Position numbers and translations under genes: made by a program
Notes under the pieces: model-generated
What the model was told of the DNA's origin: nothing
The model's input: only the letters and a program-made list of their open reading frames with translations
Databases searched by the model: none
Assembly: GCA_905221605.1 (NCBI GenBank)
Contig: CAJNDS010002590.1
Location: forward strand, 1,055,918-1,119,917
DNA: 64,000 nucleotides
Origin: Symbiodinium natans
Taxonomy: Eukaryota; Sar; Dinophyceae; Suessiales; Symbiodiniaceae
Direction of reading: 5' to 3'
Shown: one piece after another, positions 47,384-59,500 of the stretch
Position numbering within the stretch: position 1 is the stretch's first letter
Layout: each line of letters starts with the position of its first letter

Positions 47384-49548
47384 CTCCAGCCCATCTGTTG
47401 AGATCAGCTTCCATCCCTCATCCACACCAAACTGCACTGCGTTGACTACAAACCGATAAGCTTAAACCATTGTTGATGCAGGCGGTGTACGGCCTCTGCT
47501 GATTTCCTTGTTTCGATGACGTCGCAAACCTAGAAATAAGCAAGGCTAAATGTTCTCATGCTTCCAAATAAAAAACGAAACTGAAAAAATGAAGTTCGCC
47601 AGCAGTCTTACTTTACACGACAGGGTCCAATGTTTGACCCCGTAGAGTCCTCGGACCTAAGGGATCAAATTTGCCGACCGTGCCTATGAAGAGCCAGGGC
47701 AGCTGCGAGCCGGGAAACCTCCAAAACACCATCAAAGCAGCTCAGACTGCTGAAGCTTTGGACTCCGAGCAAGTTGGGCGAAAGGTGAGAAAAGTCGAAG
47801 AATTCCGAAACGCTTCATCTCTGGTCTTCAGGGCTTCAAGACGTGATTTAGCCGAGCGGCAAGCGGCTTGCTGTGCGATACCTGAGCAGTAGCTTCGAAG
47901 GACTCATGAATCATTGCAAACGGCGCCACGCCAAGTGTTTCCAGTTCAGGGCTCATTGCAAAGCCAGCTACCAGATCCAGGCATGCCGAACGCACACTAG
48001 TCATCCTTATCCTTGTGCGACTTGCCGCGCTGTCGCGCGGGGTTACGTCAAACGATCTGTAAAGTCCTACTGTCGCCAGAACAGCCACTGGCAGCTGCAT
48101 GAGGCGCATCTGGGCAATAGGCAGTTCGGGAAACTTGGAGTGCACTCTATGAGTATCCAAGCGCTTTCCTTTGCGGGATCATACCTGCCACAGCACGGTC
48201 TTTTGTCGCTGTCAGCCGTTGCAAAATCCAGGACTGGTGCTCACAATGAGGGCACGAAGTGACGTCATGCAACATACGGCACATCAACTTGAGGTGCACT
48301 TGAGCACTTGAGGCGCTTGCAGAAAATTGATTCTGCGGAGGCAACCGCAGCCAAAACAGAGTCCGCACCATCTTCAGATTGAAGAGAGAGGCAGAGAGGG
48401 CCACGACTCCAAGGTCTGGCCCACACTTTGAAAGCAATGAGCCCCCTGCACCAAAACAGGACGCCAAGCTGCTTGGAGGCTTCAGACTCTTCAGACCCTA
48501 CCAAACAAGAAAGTGCTGAGACGTCAGGCTTCTAGGCTTAGGTTTAGAGGGGCTTATGATGGTCCACAGTTGGTAGAAAAAATGACAACCGTGAGTCCTA
48601 CCCGCAGCGCTTCTAAACCTAACTACGCAACGGCATAGCAGATGTACGTCCACCAAATCTTGTCAAAGCTCACACCCCACCGCCTGGGGCATCGGTAGGT
48701 TTCCATGGCGGGGTCTGTCCGTGTCTCAGCCCGGAAGGCGCTTGTAGCCCTCGCCCGTCGTGAGCACGGGATCCAGCCATGCCGCCACGGAGAGGATGCC
48801 TGCAGTCCGATGTGTATGCATCCAGGCGCAAGCTATTGAGATTGCAAATGGGAGCTAGAAAAAGAACCTACGGGCTACGGGCCTCTGCGTCTCCCCTATG
48901 CATCCTTAAGCCAGACAAGCCAGTTCCACAAGCCATCCCCGGACTCGGTTAGCTAGTTTGCTTGTAGCTAGACTGGAACCATGTCGCTGTGCGAAGTGGT
49001 CATAGGCACACATAAGCACGGCTACGCCTTCAAGCGAAAGGACGGCTTTTCGCATCCAGCCCTCTTCACGCACCCGGCGTCAACACAAGATACCGAAACC
49101 CTAGAATGAACCAACATAGAACACGAACTCCAACAGCGATCTTCAACCAGTGAATCCTGAGCCGGGAGGCCAATGCCCACCACACCAATGATATGGTTGA
49201 AGGGCGCTGGGAAGGGACCCCCGATGGTCAGCACCTATAGTCCACGTTGCGTCAACAGATTGGCCACAGCATCGGCAAACAAAGAAGAGTACCGGGCCAA
49301 CAACACAGAGTATGCAGTTGTCGGTTCTGGGTAGTTTATGCGCCCGTTGCCGGCGCATTGGGAAGAGGTGATGGCGTTACATGCAACATGCCTCCAAACA
49401 CCTGTGCTAAACTCCCTAATCAACCCCTTCACAGGGAAGGCCCAATTAAGTCAAGGAGCGGCATCAGAGGCTGCGACGACAAGTGTTGCCGGGGCAAACA
49501 CGCGCAGTGCGCTCGGCTGAAAATAGAAGAGGGCCAAAGTGCCGACAC

Positions 49549-49682
49549 CTTCCAAGTTCAATAACTTCCGCATTGTGGCTCAGAAAGCCAAGGTAAAGCA
49601 GGCTCGTTGCCATGTCATGCGGGCCATTCTTCATGGTTTTTGACTCAGCAGTCTTCATGAGTTTTGTGACATAAGTGTGAAG
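49549..49682 (-). CDS. Candidate internal exon, unidentified
   Basis: Forty-four codons (LHTYVTKLMKTAESKTMKNG, ATSLLYLGFLSHNAEVIELG) between a pyrimidine-rich acceptor (CCGGCTCTTTTTTGAG) and the donor GGAAG then GTGTCG. It lies between two CDC16 exon clusters but does not resemble CDC16, so it would belong to a nested gene or be noise. Confidence 0.35.
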
Positions 49683-50369
49683 CTCAAAAAAGAGCCGGTG
49701 AAAAGGGCACGACAATGCAAAATCCGACGACGTCCGATCTGAGATAAGGTGGAGTTGAAGCAATGATTCTCGTCGGCATGGGACGTGGTCCCGATGATGA
49801 TGTGTAGCTGACTGCAGTGCTTGGAGACATCTCGCTTTAAGTATGTCGCTTTACACCGGCCCGTCCAAAACTTGTGAGAGCCCAGGCGCCCAGGCAAAGG
49901 TCACGCACGCCAGCCACTTTGACCTGAAGATGTGCGCCGCAGGCCACGGGCTACAATACATCTCACAGTCGGAGAGTCGGAGAGGCACCTACAACTGCCT
50001 ACAACCATCACACCCCTCATCCGACTGAATGGGGTGTCAAGATGCCCAACGCAATGCAGGGCTGCTGGCTTCCAAAGGCAGGCCGTACCTTGCCCACAAA
50101 GTGGCCGAATGCAAAGAGCTACGGCCTTTGAGGGATGTTGAGGGTAGCTTAGCAGCAAGGATTTCAGCTCAGCGAATGCGCTGTCGACACTTCACTTGCA
50201 AAAGAACGCATGAGGTAGCAGACAGTTGCTTGTCTGAGTTCGGCCTTAGTGCCAGCCAAGACCCCACTCCTGCTTCATAGAGTCAGAGCTTAGATGAACC
50301 CAATCCTCTGCAACTTGTGCGAGCGCTCCATGCGGTGCCGATTCACGGGAAACGCGAACGGAGTTCAAA

Positions 50370-50528
50370 TTAACTTTCGGAGGTGTGGTTGGACCTCTGC
50401 CTTCTCAAGTCCTCATAGGATGAGAGAGCATGAGATATCAATCCCATGATGATGACGGGGGGGATGACTGGACCACAAGGCTCCTCAATACCATCAACAA
50501 GAATGTCTGGCACACCTCTGCCTTGTGA
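50370..50528 (-). CDS. Candidate terminal exon, unidentified
   Basis: After the acceptor TCACAAG, about 51 codons read GVPDILVDGIEEPCGPVIPP and IIMGLISHALSSYEDLR, ending at TAA near 50370. No domain recognised. Confidence 0.3.
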   Translation of the reverse strand, partial: SQGRGVPDILVDGIEEPCGPVIPPVIIMGLISHALSSYEDLRRQRSNHTSES

Positions 50529-53500
50529 CAGGAATCCCTTCCCAAGAATGCTCACCATGAATTTTGATGCACTAAGCCCCCCTAAGCTTCCCTGAGTGCT
50601 CAGTGCTGACAGTGACTCAGTCTTGGGCCGAGGTGCATTTTGGAGGAGCCCACGGGGTCTGCCAAGCAGCCAACTCCCAGCCCTGCTGTAAGAAAAGGAG
50701 GGGGGGGGTGGTCAAGTAGTGTCTTTACCTCAGCTCAAGGGCTGAGTTCTGAGTTCTGAGTTTTGAGTTCTGAGGTGCTTCGTGGGGGTAAGGCAGGCTG
50801 TGGCCTTTCTTGCTCCAAAGGCCTATGAAGGCCACTGCTTCTAGTCAAATCTTGAAAATGTGGCTGCATCGTCACACAACAGGCCAACTACCGAATCCTA
50901 TACCAACCTCAAAGTAACCCAGCAACCAAGACTCGTGGACAGGGTCGATGGGGTGCATTTTCTTCAGATGCTTCTGAGCAGCCGCGCCTACCAAGCCCAT
51001 GCCCAAGCCTGGGCATCAGTGCTCACACGACACAGGTTCAGCTTCTCGGCTACAAATTCCAGTAAGTTTAAGGAGCCCCGTGCCCAATTCGCAAAACGTG
51101 CCGTACAACCTTGTAGATGCTGTCAGCGTGCTCGAAGCTTGCTACTTTGCTTGCCACTCAAGCCTCTCTCTCTCTCTCTCTCTCTCTTAGCTGGTCTCCA
51201 CGCGCATCCCACAACACTATTGGGGAGTGGGCGGCACGGTAGCCCAATATGTGTGAAAAATACTCGGCGGGTTCCCGAACTAGACCAAAAAAAACACGGC
51301 GTTCTTCAATCGCCAACCCCCCCCCCCCCCCATAAACCCTTCCAGATCACCAAGAACCCGAAGATCCCGCAGCAGCAGCCAAGCAGCAGCAGGCACCGAG
51401 CTGGAAGGTGGCGTGTGTAAGGCGCTCGCGTGTCGAGAGAGCCATGGCTTCTGAGCTACTGCAGCCACTGAGAATTTGAATCTCAGGGTTGGATGGCTCA
51501 GAGTTTGTCATCCTAGTTTTGGGGTAGGGGGTATGGGAATTCGGCGGGAGCATCGGGGCTTGGGGTTTGGGGTCTCCTGTGGTGGGGGACAAATGGCTTT
51601 CTGGAGCTGACTAACAAGGCCGCGACTGGTGACTGGCAAGCTCAAGTTACAGAACCGGCTAAAGTCGTAGACCCACCTGCAGTGTAGAATGTGCACACTT
51701 ATGCCAATCACTGCTTTCAAAAAAAGCACATTGCAAAGGGCTTCTGGGGCACATCTTCTCTGTTAAGGCGCTTGTCGTAAAGTTGCCACTTGTGCAAGGC
51801 AAGATTTGGGTTTTTTTCCTCACACTGAGGAGGTCCCGATGCGACACAACTTGTGACTTCGTGAGTGCCCCCACCAGAAGCTTCTGGGGTGTCTCGCTTG
51901 GCTTTTTAATAGGAATTCGTAGAAGGACGTCCAAATCACACACCACACCGGAGCCCGTCCTGCACAAGCTCTATGTTTATGTCCGAGCGCTTGAGCAACC
52001 CTCTATACATCCCCTTGAGACCCAAGCAGAAACCCCCCCCCAACCCAGCACAACAAGGAATGTCGCCGAAGTTGCGCTGCTAAAGCTTGGTCACTCTCGT
52101 CATGCGAGGCAAAGGCATGACCTGAGCTTCGATCTAAACGCTTGCCTTATGCGCTCCCTGTTTCTGAGTCTCGTCCTCCACCCCTTGTTCCTGAACCAGG
52201 GACCCTGGATGCAAACTAGCTCAAAACACCTCGACAGGTTGGTTCCATCCCAACTCTCCTCATCGCAAGTATAAAAGCCTGACGTTCGGGCACCCTCAAG
52301 CCCTGCACAGCAGGCTCGTCAATCCTGCAGCTCTTATGCTCAACAGAAGCGATCGTTAGGATGGCCCTCAGAAAGTAACGGATAGCAATAAGTAGAACTT
52401 GAGAAGTCGGCCATTGTTGGGAGCCTAACGAATATAAGACTCCCCCCTACGTGTTGATTTCGCGGCCAGGAGCCAAAAGCCACCCAGGCAGGGCCGAAAG
52501 CGGAGTCCAGGGAAAGGGCCTGGGGGAAGGTTCAGGGCTCGCTGGCAGAGGTTTCGCCTGTCGCTCTTAGAATCCCCGATTCATCTTCTGTTCATGAGGA
52601 AGTAGCGGGCTGAAGCTCTAACCTAGCATGGATGGGGACACTACACGGGTCGCCAACATTGCCAAAGCTCACAGGCACTGGGCGTGATTCAACTCCCCAA
52701 CAGCCACAGCCCTTGCACGAGGCTGCATTAGCAGCCATCGGTCAAAAAAGTATCGAAGTCCGAAACTTGACTTGGTTCTCTCACAACGCGGCCCTACAAA
52801 ATCAAGCGCTTCCCTTTCAGAATACGCTATACTTGCTATGACAACCTCAGCCCTTGCCCTTGTCACCTCAACCCCGTGTGGCAAAACGGACGAAAAACCG
52901 AAGCCCGAGCAAATCACTCGTTACTGGGCTTCTGGCCTTGTGCAAGAAGCGCCTTGCCAGCTCGTACCTCAATACTTTGGAACATCGGATTCCAAGGGCC
53001 CAAACACGGGGGGAATTGGCAGCCGGTAGCGGCCTTTTTTTTCATGGGAGGGTAAGCCCTCCGACGTGATTTTGCCTCAAGAATTATAAGGGAAGTGTCT
53101 TCACTTTGCTGGTATCTTATGATATGCAGCGTTTCAGGGCCATTCTTCCATGCATGTGAACACCAGCCAGCAGCCACATGTTCCTTACCTTAATTAACGC
53201 TGCGGCAATCATCTCTTATGACTGGTTCCAAGGAGCTTCTTGATCATGTAGTAGTAGCAGCCTGCACATGCGAGCGTTCATGCAGGCGTTTGTAATTGAA
53301 AAACGCTCCGGAATCTTAATGTTTCAACGATATTTAAGTACAACCTGATGGCTGTGTCAGACAGAATTGTTGCGCTGCATAGAAAAAGCTGCCGGACAGT
53401 ATTTTGAATCAACTGCAGTACACACACACAAACCCAGCCTCAGCGCAAAAGCATCTATGAACGGCCTGATATTGAAACACGAGCCACGCAACAAACAATT

Positions 53501-53847
53501 GCAGCAACATAGACAAACTCTTCACCATCTTTACTCTCTCAACACTCTCCCTCTCTCCCTCTCTCTGAGAGGGCTTGGCGTTCAGGTTTCCTGTTGCAAA
53601 CATTTTTTGCAAGCACTAAAACCTCGGGGGGGAGGGGTGCCACACCGTGGACAGGTCTACACTCAGTGGCAGCACGTCCTTGCAACCTGCTCTCGGGGTT
53701 GGGCCACTCCCCTCACTTGCTCGGCAAGTTTCTCTTGACAGGTCTGAAGTAGTGGTTTGAGTCACGTTAGCACGTAACTCATGAGCGCCAGCCTGTCTTG
53801 CTAACCGGCCAGGTCCTCCCGTTAAATAAGCAAGCCACTTTCCTGAC
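50529..53847. other. No recognised gene; possibly CDC16 intron
   Basis: Minus-strand 51950-51679 (KPSETPQKLLVGALTKSQVV, ending CTGCAG then GTGGGT) is exon-like. Minus 52669-52917 and 52914-53177 are open. None matches the TPR sequence expected between the 53.9 and 47.4 kb CDC16 exons. Confidence 0.4.
51163..51188. repeat. (CT)n microsatellite
   Basis: Twelve or so CT units; a related CTCTCCCT run lies at 53548-53567. An (AC)n run is at 55141-55158 and a (TTC)n run at 25006-25020. Confidence 0.9.
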
Positions 53848-53948
53848 CCGAACTTCCGGGAACTCCCCAAGTAGGCACCTGCCGTGAACCAGGCCACGGC
53901 TGCAGTTGGGTACGCATTCATCAGCTGGTGGGCGACATAGAAGACGAC
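53848..53948 (-). CDS. CDC16/APC6-like exon (TPR region before the conserved AWF motif)
   Basis: Exon of a tetratricopeptide subunit of the anaphase-promoting complex, the ubiquitin ligase that triggers anaphase. The 33 codons contain FYVAHQLMNAYP and AVAWFTAGAYLGSSRKFG, matching the family signature in which FY.(A/S)H.LVD.YP is followed by AVSWFAVG.YY. Flanks: TTCTGAG acceptor then GTC; TTCGG donor then GTCAGG. Upstream exons for the N terminus were not found. The same strand carries further CDC16 exons at 47.4-46.8 and 27.5-27.1 kb in the right protein order. Good match over a short stretch; other TPR proteins remain possible. Confidence 0.65.
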
Positions 53949-55191
53949 CTCAGAAATCATGCACTTGAATTCTTTTAGGCTGAGGGTTGAAGCATTGAGC
54001 ATTGAGGTCTCCGGTACCTCCACCGAATACTCTGAAAATCTGACGTGGTCAGGGCAGTCTACACGAGGCTTTGTGATCGATTCCGGGTTTCGCTCGTGGA
54101 CACGGCGTTCCTTTTGCGGAGTAGCTAGTCTTTTCAAGCAGTCTCTGGACTTTCTGCTTGCAGCCGACTCCAGAGGAGGAAGTAACATTCTTTCCAAGCA
54201 TCGCTGCGCAGCTACAGCATGCCTTGGGCCCTAAATTTACTAAAGTTATTAAGTCGAAGCGAGGCGACATTCGTCATGTTCAACATCACCAGCGACGAGA
54301 TGTGCACCTGGGACAACAGGCAGTGAGGTTGTGCTTGGGAAGCCCTACTCCAAAAGCCCAAGGAACAAGCTTCAGAGTTTTCAGGGGCTCGCCCAGAGTG
54401 CCTTGCGGCGAAATTCTAAGAGCGATGAATAGCCGGGTTGGGGCTTTCAATCGTGCTCGGCAAGCCCTGCAAGCCCTCTCTCGGAACGGCTCCGTGGCAC
54501 GCCATCCGTTCTGAAGTCATTTCCATTCATCCTGCGGAACCTTTGCAACTCCGTGGAGCGCAGTGCCTGAGTGCCTGAGACTGAGATTCTCAATTTCTTT
54601 ACTTCCTCCAGGACACCGGTAGGGCGGCCAGGTGGTAAGGATCGTCCTGGCTCGAGGGGGTGGCTCAAACAGTTGAGGGCCGGAGAGCTATGCCACTGCG
54701 GCGTGGCAGGAGCACCACCAAGTTCTCAACTCGGGAGTTGGGTGTGCGGTTTGCGTGGGCATCGAGCGCGTACTATGAGCATCAGCTGAACCGCGGCGCA
54801 CTATAGCATCACTCCATTGGGGGGAAGAGACATTTGCTAACCTACTCCCAGCTGACCGCACACATTCACGATAGAAGGCCAAGCGCCAAACACATTCCAC
54901 CAACGCAGCCTCCAGGACTTTCTTCGACACCAGGAAGCACGACTCGTAGTCGCCCTGCCCACGCTGGTTTTTTTTGAGCAGCGTTTTTTTCCTTTGCTCG
55001 GAAAATCTACCAATGATCGCCAGATTCATTGGACGTCTGCTTCCGTTGCTGGCGACTTCTGCCAGTTATTGCCAGTTGACAGTCAGAACATGATGAGGGC
55101 CTGTGACATGGCTGCTCAAAAGAACCATAAGTACAGATAGACACACACACACACACACCCCGAGAGCATCTTCATCTAAACCAATCCAGCA

Positions 55192-55410
55192 TCATGAAAA
55201 TATTGCTCCATTCATGTCATAATTTAAGACAGCAGACAGCCTAAGTGCTGAATTTTGGTGATTTCGCAGCATGCAACCTACGGTAGCCATCCATTGAAAA
55301 CCTTCGGCAACCACTTCCGTCATGTTTGCCCATTTTACGCCTTTGTTCCACTCGAACCTCCCCTGTGAACTTCGCACAGCGCGTACTTTCCGTACGGCAA
55401 TGAGCTCTCA
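55192..55410 (-). CDS. Candidate exon, unidentified
   Basis: Open for about 70 codons with GRFEWNKGVKWANMTEVVAE and WMATVGCMLRN, ending TGA at 55192. Internal GTAGGT could be a donor. It lies left of the duplicated mutase spacer. No family recognised. Confidence 0.3.
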
Positions 55411-55672
55411 AAGCAGCCGGGTGACCTGGTCACGCAGCCTGCCCCTCTGCTGAGGGGGCAAAGTACACAGGACTAGGACAGCATCTTATCATTAACAATC
55501 GCCAAGCTGCGGTCATGCCAATTTAATTCGCACTCATGGCAGTACATATATATATATATATAAAAAGAAATCAAAAAATAAATAAATAAACAAATAAAGG
55601 AACATATATATATATATATATAGGCAACAACTATTGGCATGCAGTTCGGCACGCCATTAGACACTCGCGGGA

Positions 55673-56347
55673 TTCGGCACAGAGCTCACTTTCTTAGCCC
55701 GTGCCGGAGGAATGATACGGACCATCGCCATCCTGGCCAACGAGAGCAGAGTCTTTATCTGGTCCACTGATTGACAAACTGCTGCCACGTGACCATACGT
55801 GACCTACATACGTCGATGAACAAGGATTCCGCCTGGCGTGCGCGTGTCCGAAGCCACACCCGGAGAAGCCTCGAGCCCCAACATGCAGGAGCCGGGAAAT
55901 GTGTCATAACTCATTCCGAGACCTGGGTAGGACCCGTGTTGTCTCAAGCGCGCTCCACCTTTTCTCTCTGCAGCGCGCAATCAGAAATCTTGCCTCCGCG
56001 CTCGTTCGATGTTTGGTCCATGGGCCCATGAACTAGTCAGTGGCGACAAGACACATCGCCCGAGCATGAAGCAAAACTGCAAGTGCCTTCAAATCAAGAG
56101 AGCGTTGAAACTGTTCTCGCCACCTGTCAAGGTTGTGGAAAATACAGTTCTCGCTCAGCCGCCATGACCTGCCAAGAAAGTGGGCCGTGTGCATTTAGCA
56201 GCCGCCGAAACGCTACGCAATAAAACCAGATGTTTAAGGCATGCCTCAGCCATTTACCATACTCTCCCACACACCAATCACTGATGTCGCGTGGCCTCAT
56301 CGGGCCCGGGCCGGTATCCACAGCCTGTTCAGCCGACCTGGTGCGCT
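55673..56347. repeat. Spacer downstream of the complete mutase copy, homologous to 62832-63507
   Basis: Blocks D, T, H and C recur here in the same order and orientation as in the spacer between the two mutase genes. Offsets to the partner blocks are about 7.0 to 7.16 kb, slightly more than the 7.01-7.02 kb offset of the exons, so indels have accumulated. No gene is recognised inside. The array may once have continued leftward, but no further mutase exon is seen before 53.9 kb. Confidence 0.75.
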
Positions 56348-56355
56348 TGGCACAG

Positions 56356-56381
56356 TAGGGTTTAGGGTTTAGGGTTTAGGG
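56356..56381 (+). repeat. Interstitial TTTAGGG units
   Basis: Three and a half TTTAGGG units just right of the stop codon (56378-56376) of the longest reading of the mutase terminal exon; absent at the equivalent place in the other copy. Confidence 0.85.
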
Positions 56382-56528
56382 CAGTGCAAAGTTATTCGGG
56401 CTTTGGGCTGTGAAATCCACGTATCGCCCCCATGCACAAAGCAAAGAATCTTCAGCGTGCATGCCTGTTTTCTCAGTAGGTCCTGCGAAGCTCAAGTTCC
56501 TATAATATAGTTGTGGAGTCACGTATTG

Positions 56529-59500
56529 GGCCTTCGTCTGGTTCTTCACAGCCTCCGCAGCTGCCTTGATCTTCTCCTCAGCAAGCCAAGGCAAATGGCT
56601 TTCTCCGAGCCGTCTATGCAAAGGGAATGTTGGCCAGTTTGGCGTCTAATGACGTCTTGCAGACCGTACATTGAAGCCCCGTTTCGTCACAGCAGTTCTG
56701 CGGGCACTATGGGAGGCTTCAGAAGCCCTGCAAACACCTCCAAAACCTCCAACATCTCGAAAACCCTTCTCCCGCCCCCAAGGACGCAGCGCGAACGATC
56801 CGTCCGCAGCCGCACCCAAAGATTATGCACTCCCTAAACGGGCCGAGCCAAGCTGCTGCATCGCCGAGGTAGCGCCCGAACTTGAGCGGCTCCACGGCCA
56901 ACGAGCTTGCGAGAGGCTTCAGGTCCTCATCCACAAGATGCTGTAGGTCGGGGTACCCACTTCTGCCACGCATGGGCTGGGTCTTGATGCATGTTTACAA
57001 TACCTCGGCGAAATAGATCCCCCCTGTTCTGAAGATCGAGTGGCAGCATCCAGCTCGTAAACAAGAGGCGTCCCAGTCCTTACACGAGGCTGGGAACCAT
57101 TTGGCCTCCCTATTTCCAGGTGGCGGCGATTCAGGCCCGGACTAGTCCTCAACAACTCTTACTAAGACTTACTGCCGCCCTTCAGTGGATCGAAACAAAA
57201 TCAAGGACCTTGAAGATTTCTTAATGGGCGCGAAACAGCAACACGCTAAAGTCAAATTTGCTAATCCCCACGAGTTGTGAGACAACCGCAACTCAACCTG
57301 CAGGAGCCATGAACAGGTCCCCAAAAAGCCCTGAAGCTCTAAAGTGCACTTCCCAGGCTCGGAATCTCAAGGCCTGGGATCACATCATCGGAGAGGCCCT
57401 CAATCCTTCAGTGCAAGGCACACGTGCGTTAGTCCGAAGGGCCGACGAATAACTGCCACTCCCAGACTATACCAGACTTCCGTCTTACGTCTAAAGCCTA
57501 AAGAGCAGCATGCCACTCTTCGCTCTCCTACAGGGCCGCAGCGTTTGAGGAGCTCTGTGCTTCAGGGCGAATTGCAGGTGTCAAGTCTTTCGAGGCTTGC
57601 AAGCGGTGCTCAAGTCAGACGTCTCACCCGCTCGGAATACTGCTGCATTGAGTGATCCTTCCCACACGTGCAGAAAGGAGTAGCTGGTTGGGTTAGCCAC
57701 TTGCAAGTGCTCAACGACATCAACACGATGTCCTGTGCTCTCCACCGGGAAAGATCCCTATTGCCCACTTGAACTTTCACAGGGGATTTAGGCTCAGAAG
57801 GATCTTGGTTGGAATTCATGAACTATGTAAACTGTAAAACATCAAAACATCATCATTTCTGCCATGAGAATTTCATCATCCTGAACATTAGGCTGTCACA
57901 CAAACCTCATCAGAATTTCAGTTATTGCAACAGGTGCTGTGTAAAGCCTGAGCATTCGCCGATCTAGGCTGCAACAATGTTGTATCCTGATTCGTGCGGT
58001 CCACCGGAAGTGCGAAAAAAAAGGGAAACAATTCAGCGGGATCAATTTGACGATCATATACACTCATCCCTTGAAAATCACATAAAGCCAGGCCCCCCCC
58101 CCCCTTGCCACACGATGGGGGGCATGATTTTGTTTGGGGAGGGGAGGGGGGTACACTAATCAGAATCCAATACGAGTTACTCGGAACCGAAGATGAATGA
58201 TGCATTCAGATTGGCTGAAGCATATCGTCAGCATCAGCGCGGAGATGTCTTGGCCCAGCGAGCAAATGGGCGCGCATCATGAGCATCAGCTGGCAGGTGT
58301 CTTGGCCCGAGTGAGCATGCGGAAGCGCATCATGAGCATCAGCTGGCAGGTGCCTCGACCTGAGCGAGCACGAGGGCGCGCATCACGAGCATCAGCTGGC
58401 AGGTGTCTTGGCCCGAGCGAGCAAGTGGGCGCGCATCATGAGCATCAGGTGGCAGGTGTCTTGGTCCGAGCGAGCAAGTGGGCGCGCATCATGAGCATCA
58501 GCTGGCAGGTGTCTTGGCCCGAGCGAGCAAGCGGGCGCGCATCATGAGCATCAGCTGGCAGGTGTCTTGGCCCGAGCGAACAAGAGGGCGCGTATCATGA
58601 GAATCAATTGGCAGGTGTCTTGGCCCGAGCGAGCACTAGGGCGCGCATCATGAGAATCAATTGGCAAATGTCTTGGCCCGAGTCTTGGCCAGCCAGCAAG
58701 AGGGGGCGCATCATGAGCATCAGCTGGGAGGTGTCTTAGCCCAAGCCCAGCAAGAGGGCGCGCAACATGAGCATCAGCGGGCGTGTCTTGGCCCGACCAA
58801 GCAAGAGGGCACACATCCTGAGCATCAGCGGGAGGTGTCTAGGCCTGACCACAGGTGTCTAAGCAAGAGGGCCACAAGAGAGCGCGCATCATGAGCATCA
58901 GCTGGGAGATGTCTGAGCAAAAGGGGCACGTTTGGTCCCGAACAAGCAAGAGGGCGCGCATCATGAGCTGGGAAGCGTCTTGGCCCGAGCAAAAGGGTGC
59001 GCATCATGAGCAACAGGGTGAGCATCATGAGCACCAGCTATCAGGTGTCTGGCAAGAGTGGCGCTTCAGAAGCACCAGCTGGCAGGACTCTTCCCGTCTT
59101 CTCGAATGCGCGCGCGCGCGCGCGCGTGTGCCCTCTTGCTTGCTCGGGCCAAGACACCTCCCGGCTGATGCTCATCGTGCACCCCTCTTGCGCATCAGCG
59201 GCGAAATGTCCTGACCCAACCACGCAAGCTGGCACACATCATTTGCATCATCTGGGAGGTGTTTTGGCAGGACCAAGTATGCCGGGCAGGGACGGGTTGG
59301 AGGGCGGCAGGAGAGGAGGCCGCGGGCGAACGGCGGGCTGGCGGGCCGAAAGCTCCAGGGCTAGAGGCTTCAGGGAAATCGTCAGAAAGTCATGGGAATA
59401 TCATCAAAACATCATCAAAGAACATCAGAAAATCATCCAAACAAACTTCCTGCCGAAATCATCCCCGGACAGACATCTCATCAGAAACATCATCCAACAA

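Noticed and set aside
47390-47455. Protein-like minus-strand run (FVVNAVQFGVDEGWKL)
   Set aside because: It overlaps, in another frame, the CDC16 exon start GMEYVRTNS and lies in the intron before it. It shows how easily convincing peptides arise by chance here.
47828-48467. Two overlapping minus-strand ORFs of about 106-110 codons
   Set aside because: Protein-like in places but without motif, splice chain or fit to the CDC16 segment expected there.
50860-51420. 186-codon plus-strand ORF
   Set aside because: Contains a CT microsatellite and ends in a C tract; no motif, and length is within chance expectation for six frames over 64 kb.
56577-56660. Stop codon and frameshift in the minus-strand reading upstream of the last mutase exon, compared with an open reading in copy 2 (IPFAFGSG)
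   Set aside because: At first it looked like pseudogene decay of copy 1. Once the protein was identified, this stretch proved to be intron 14 (GC donor, CTGAG acceptor), so the stop is irrelevant.
58197-58814. Open frames on both strands over the 53-bp satellite
   Set aside because: Periodic sequence without stops; period not divisible by three, intronic position.
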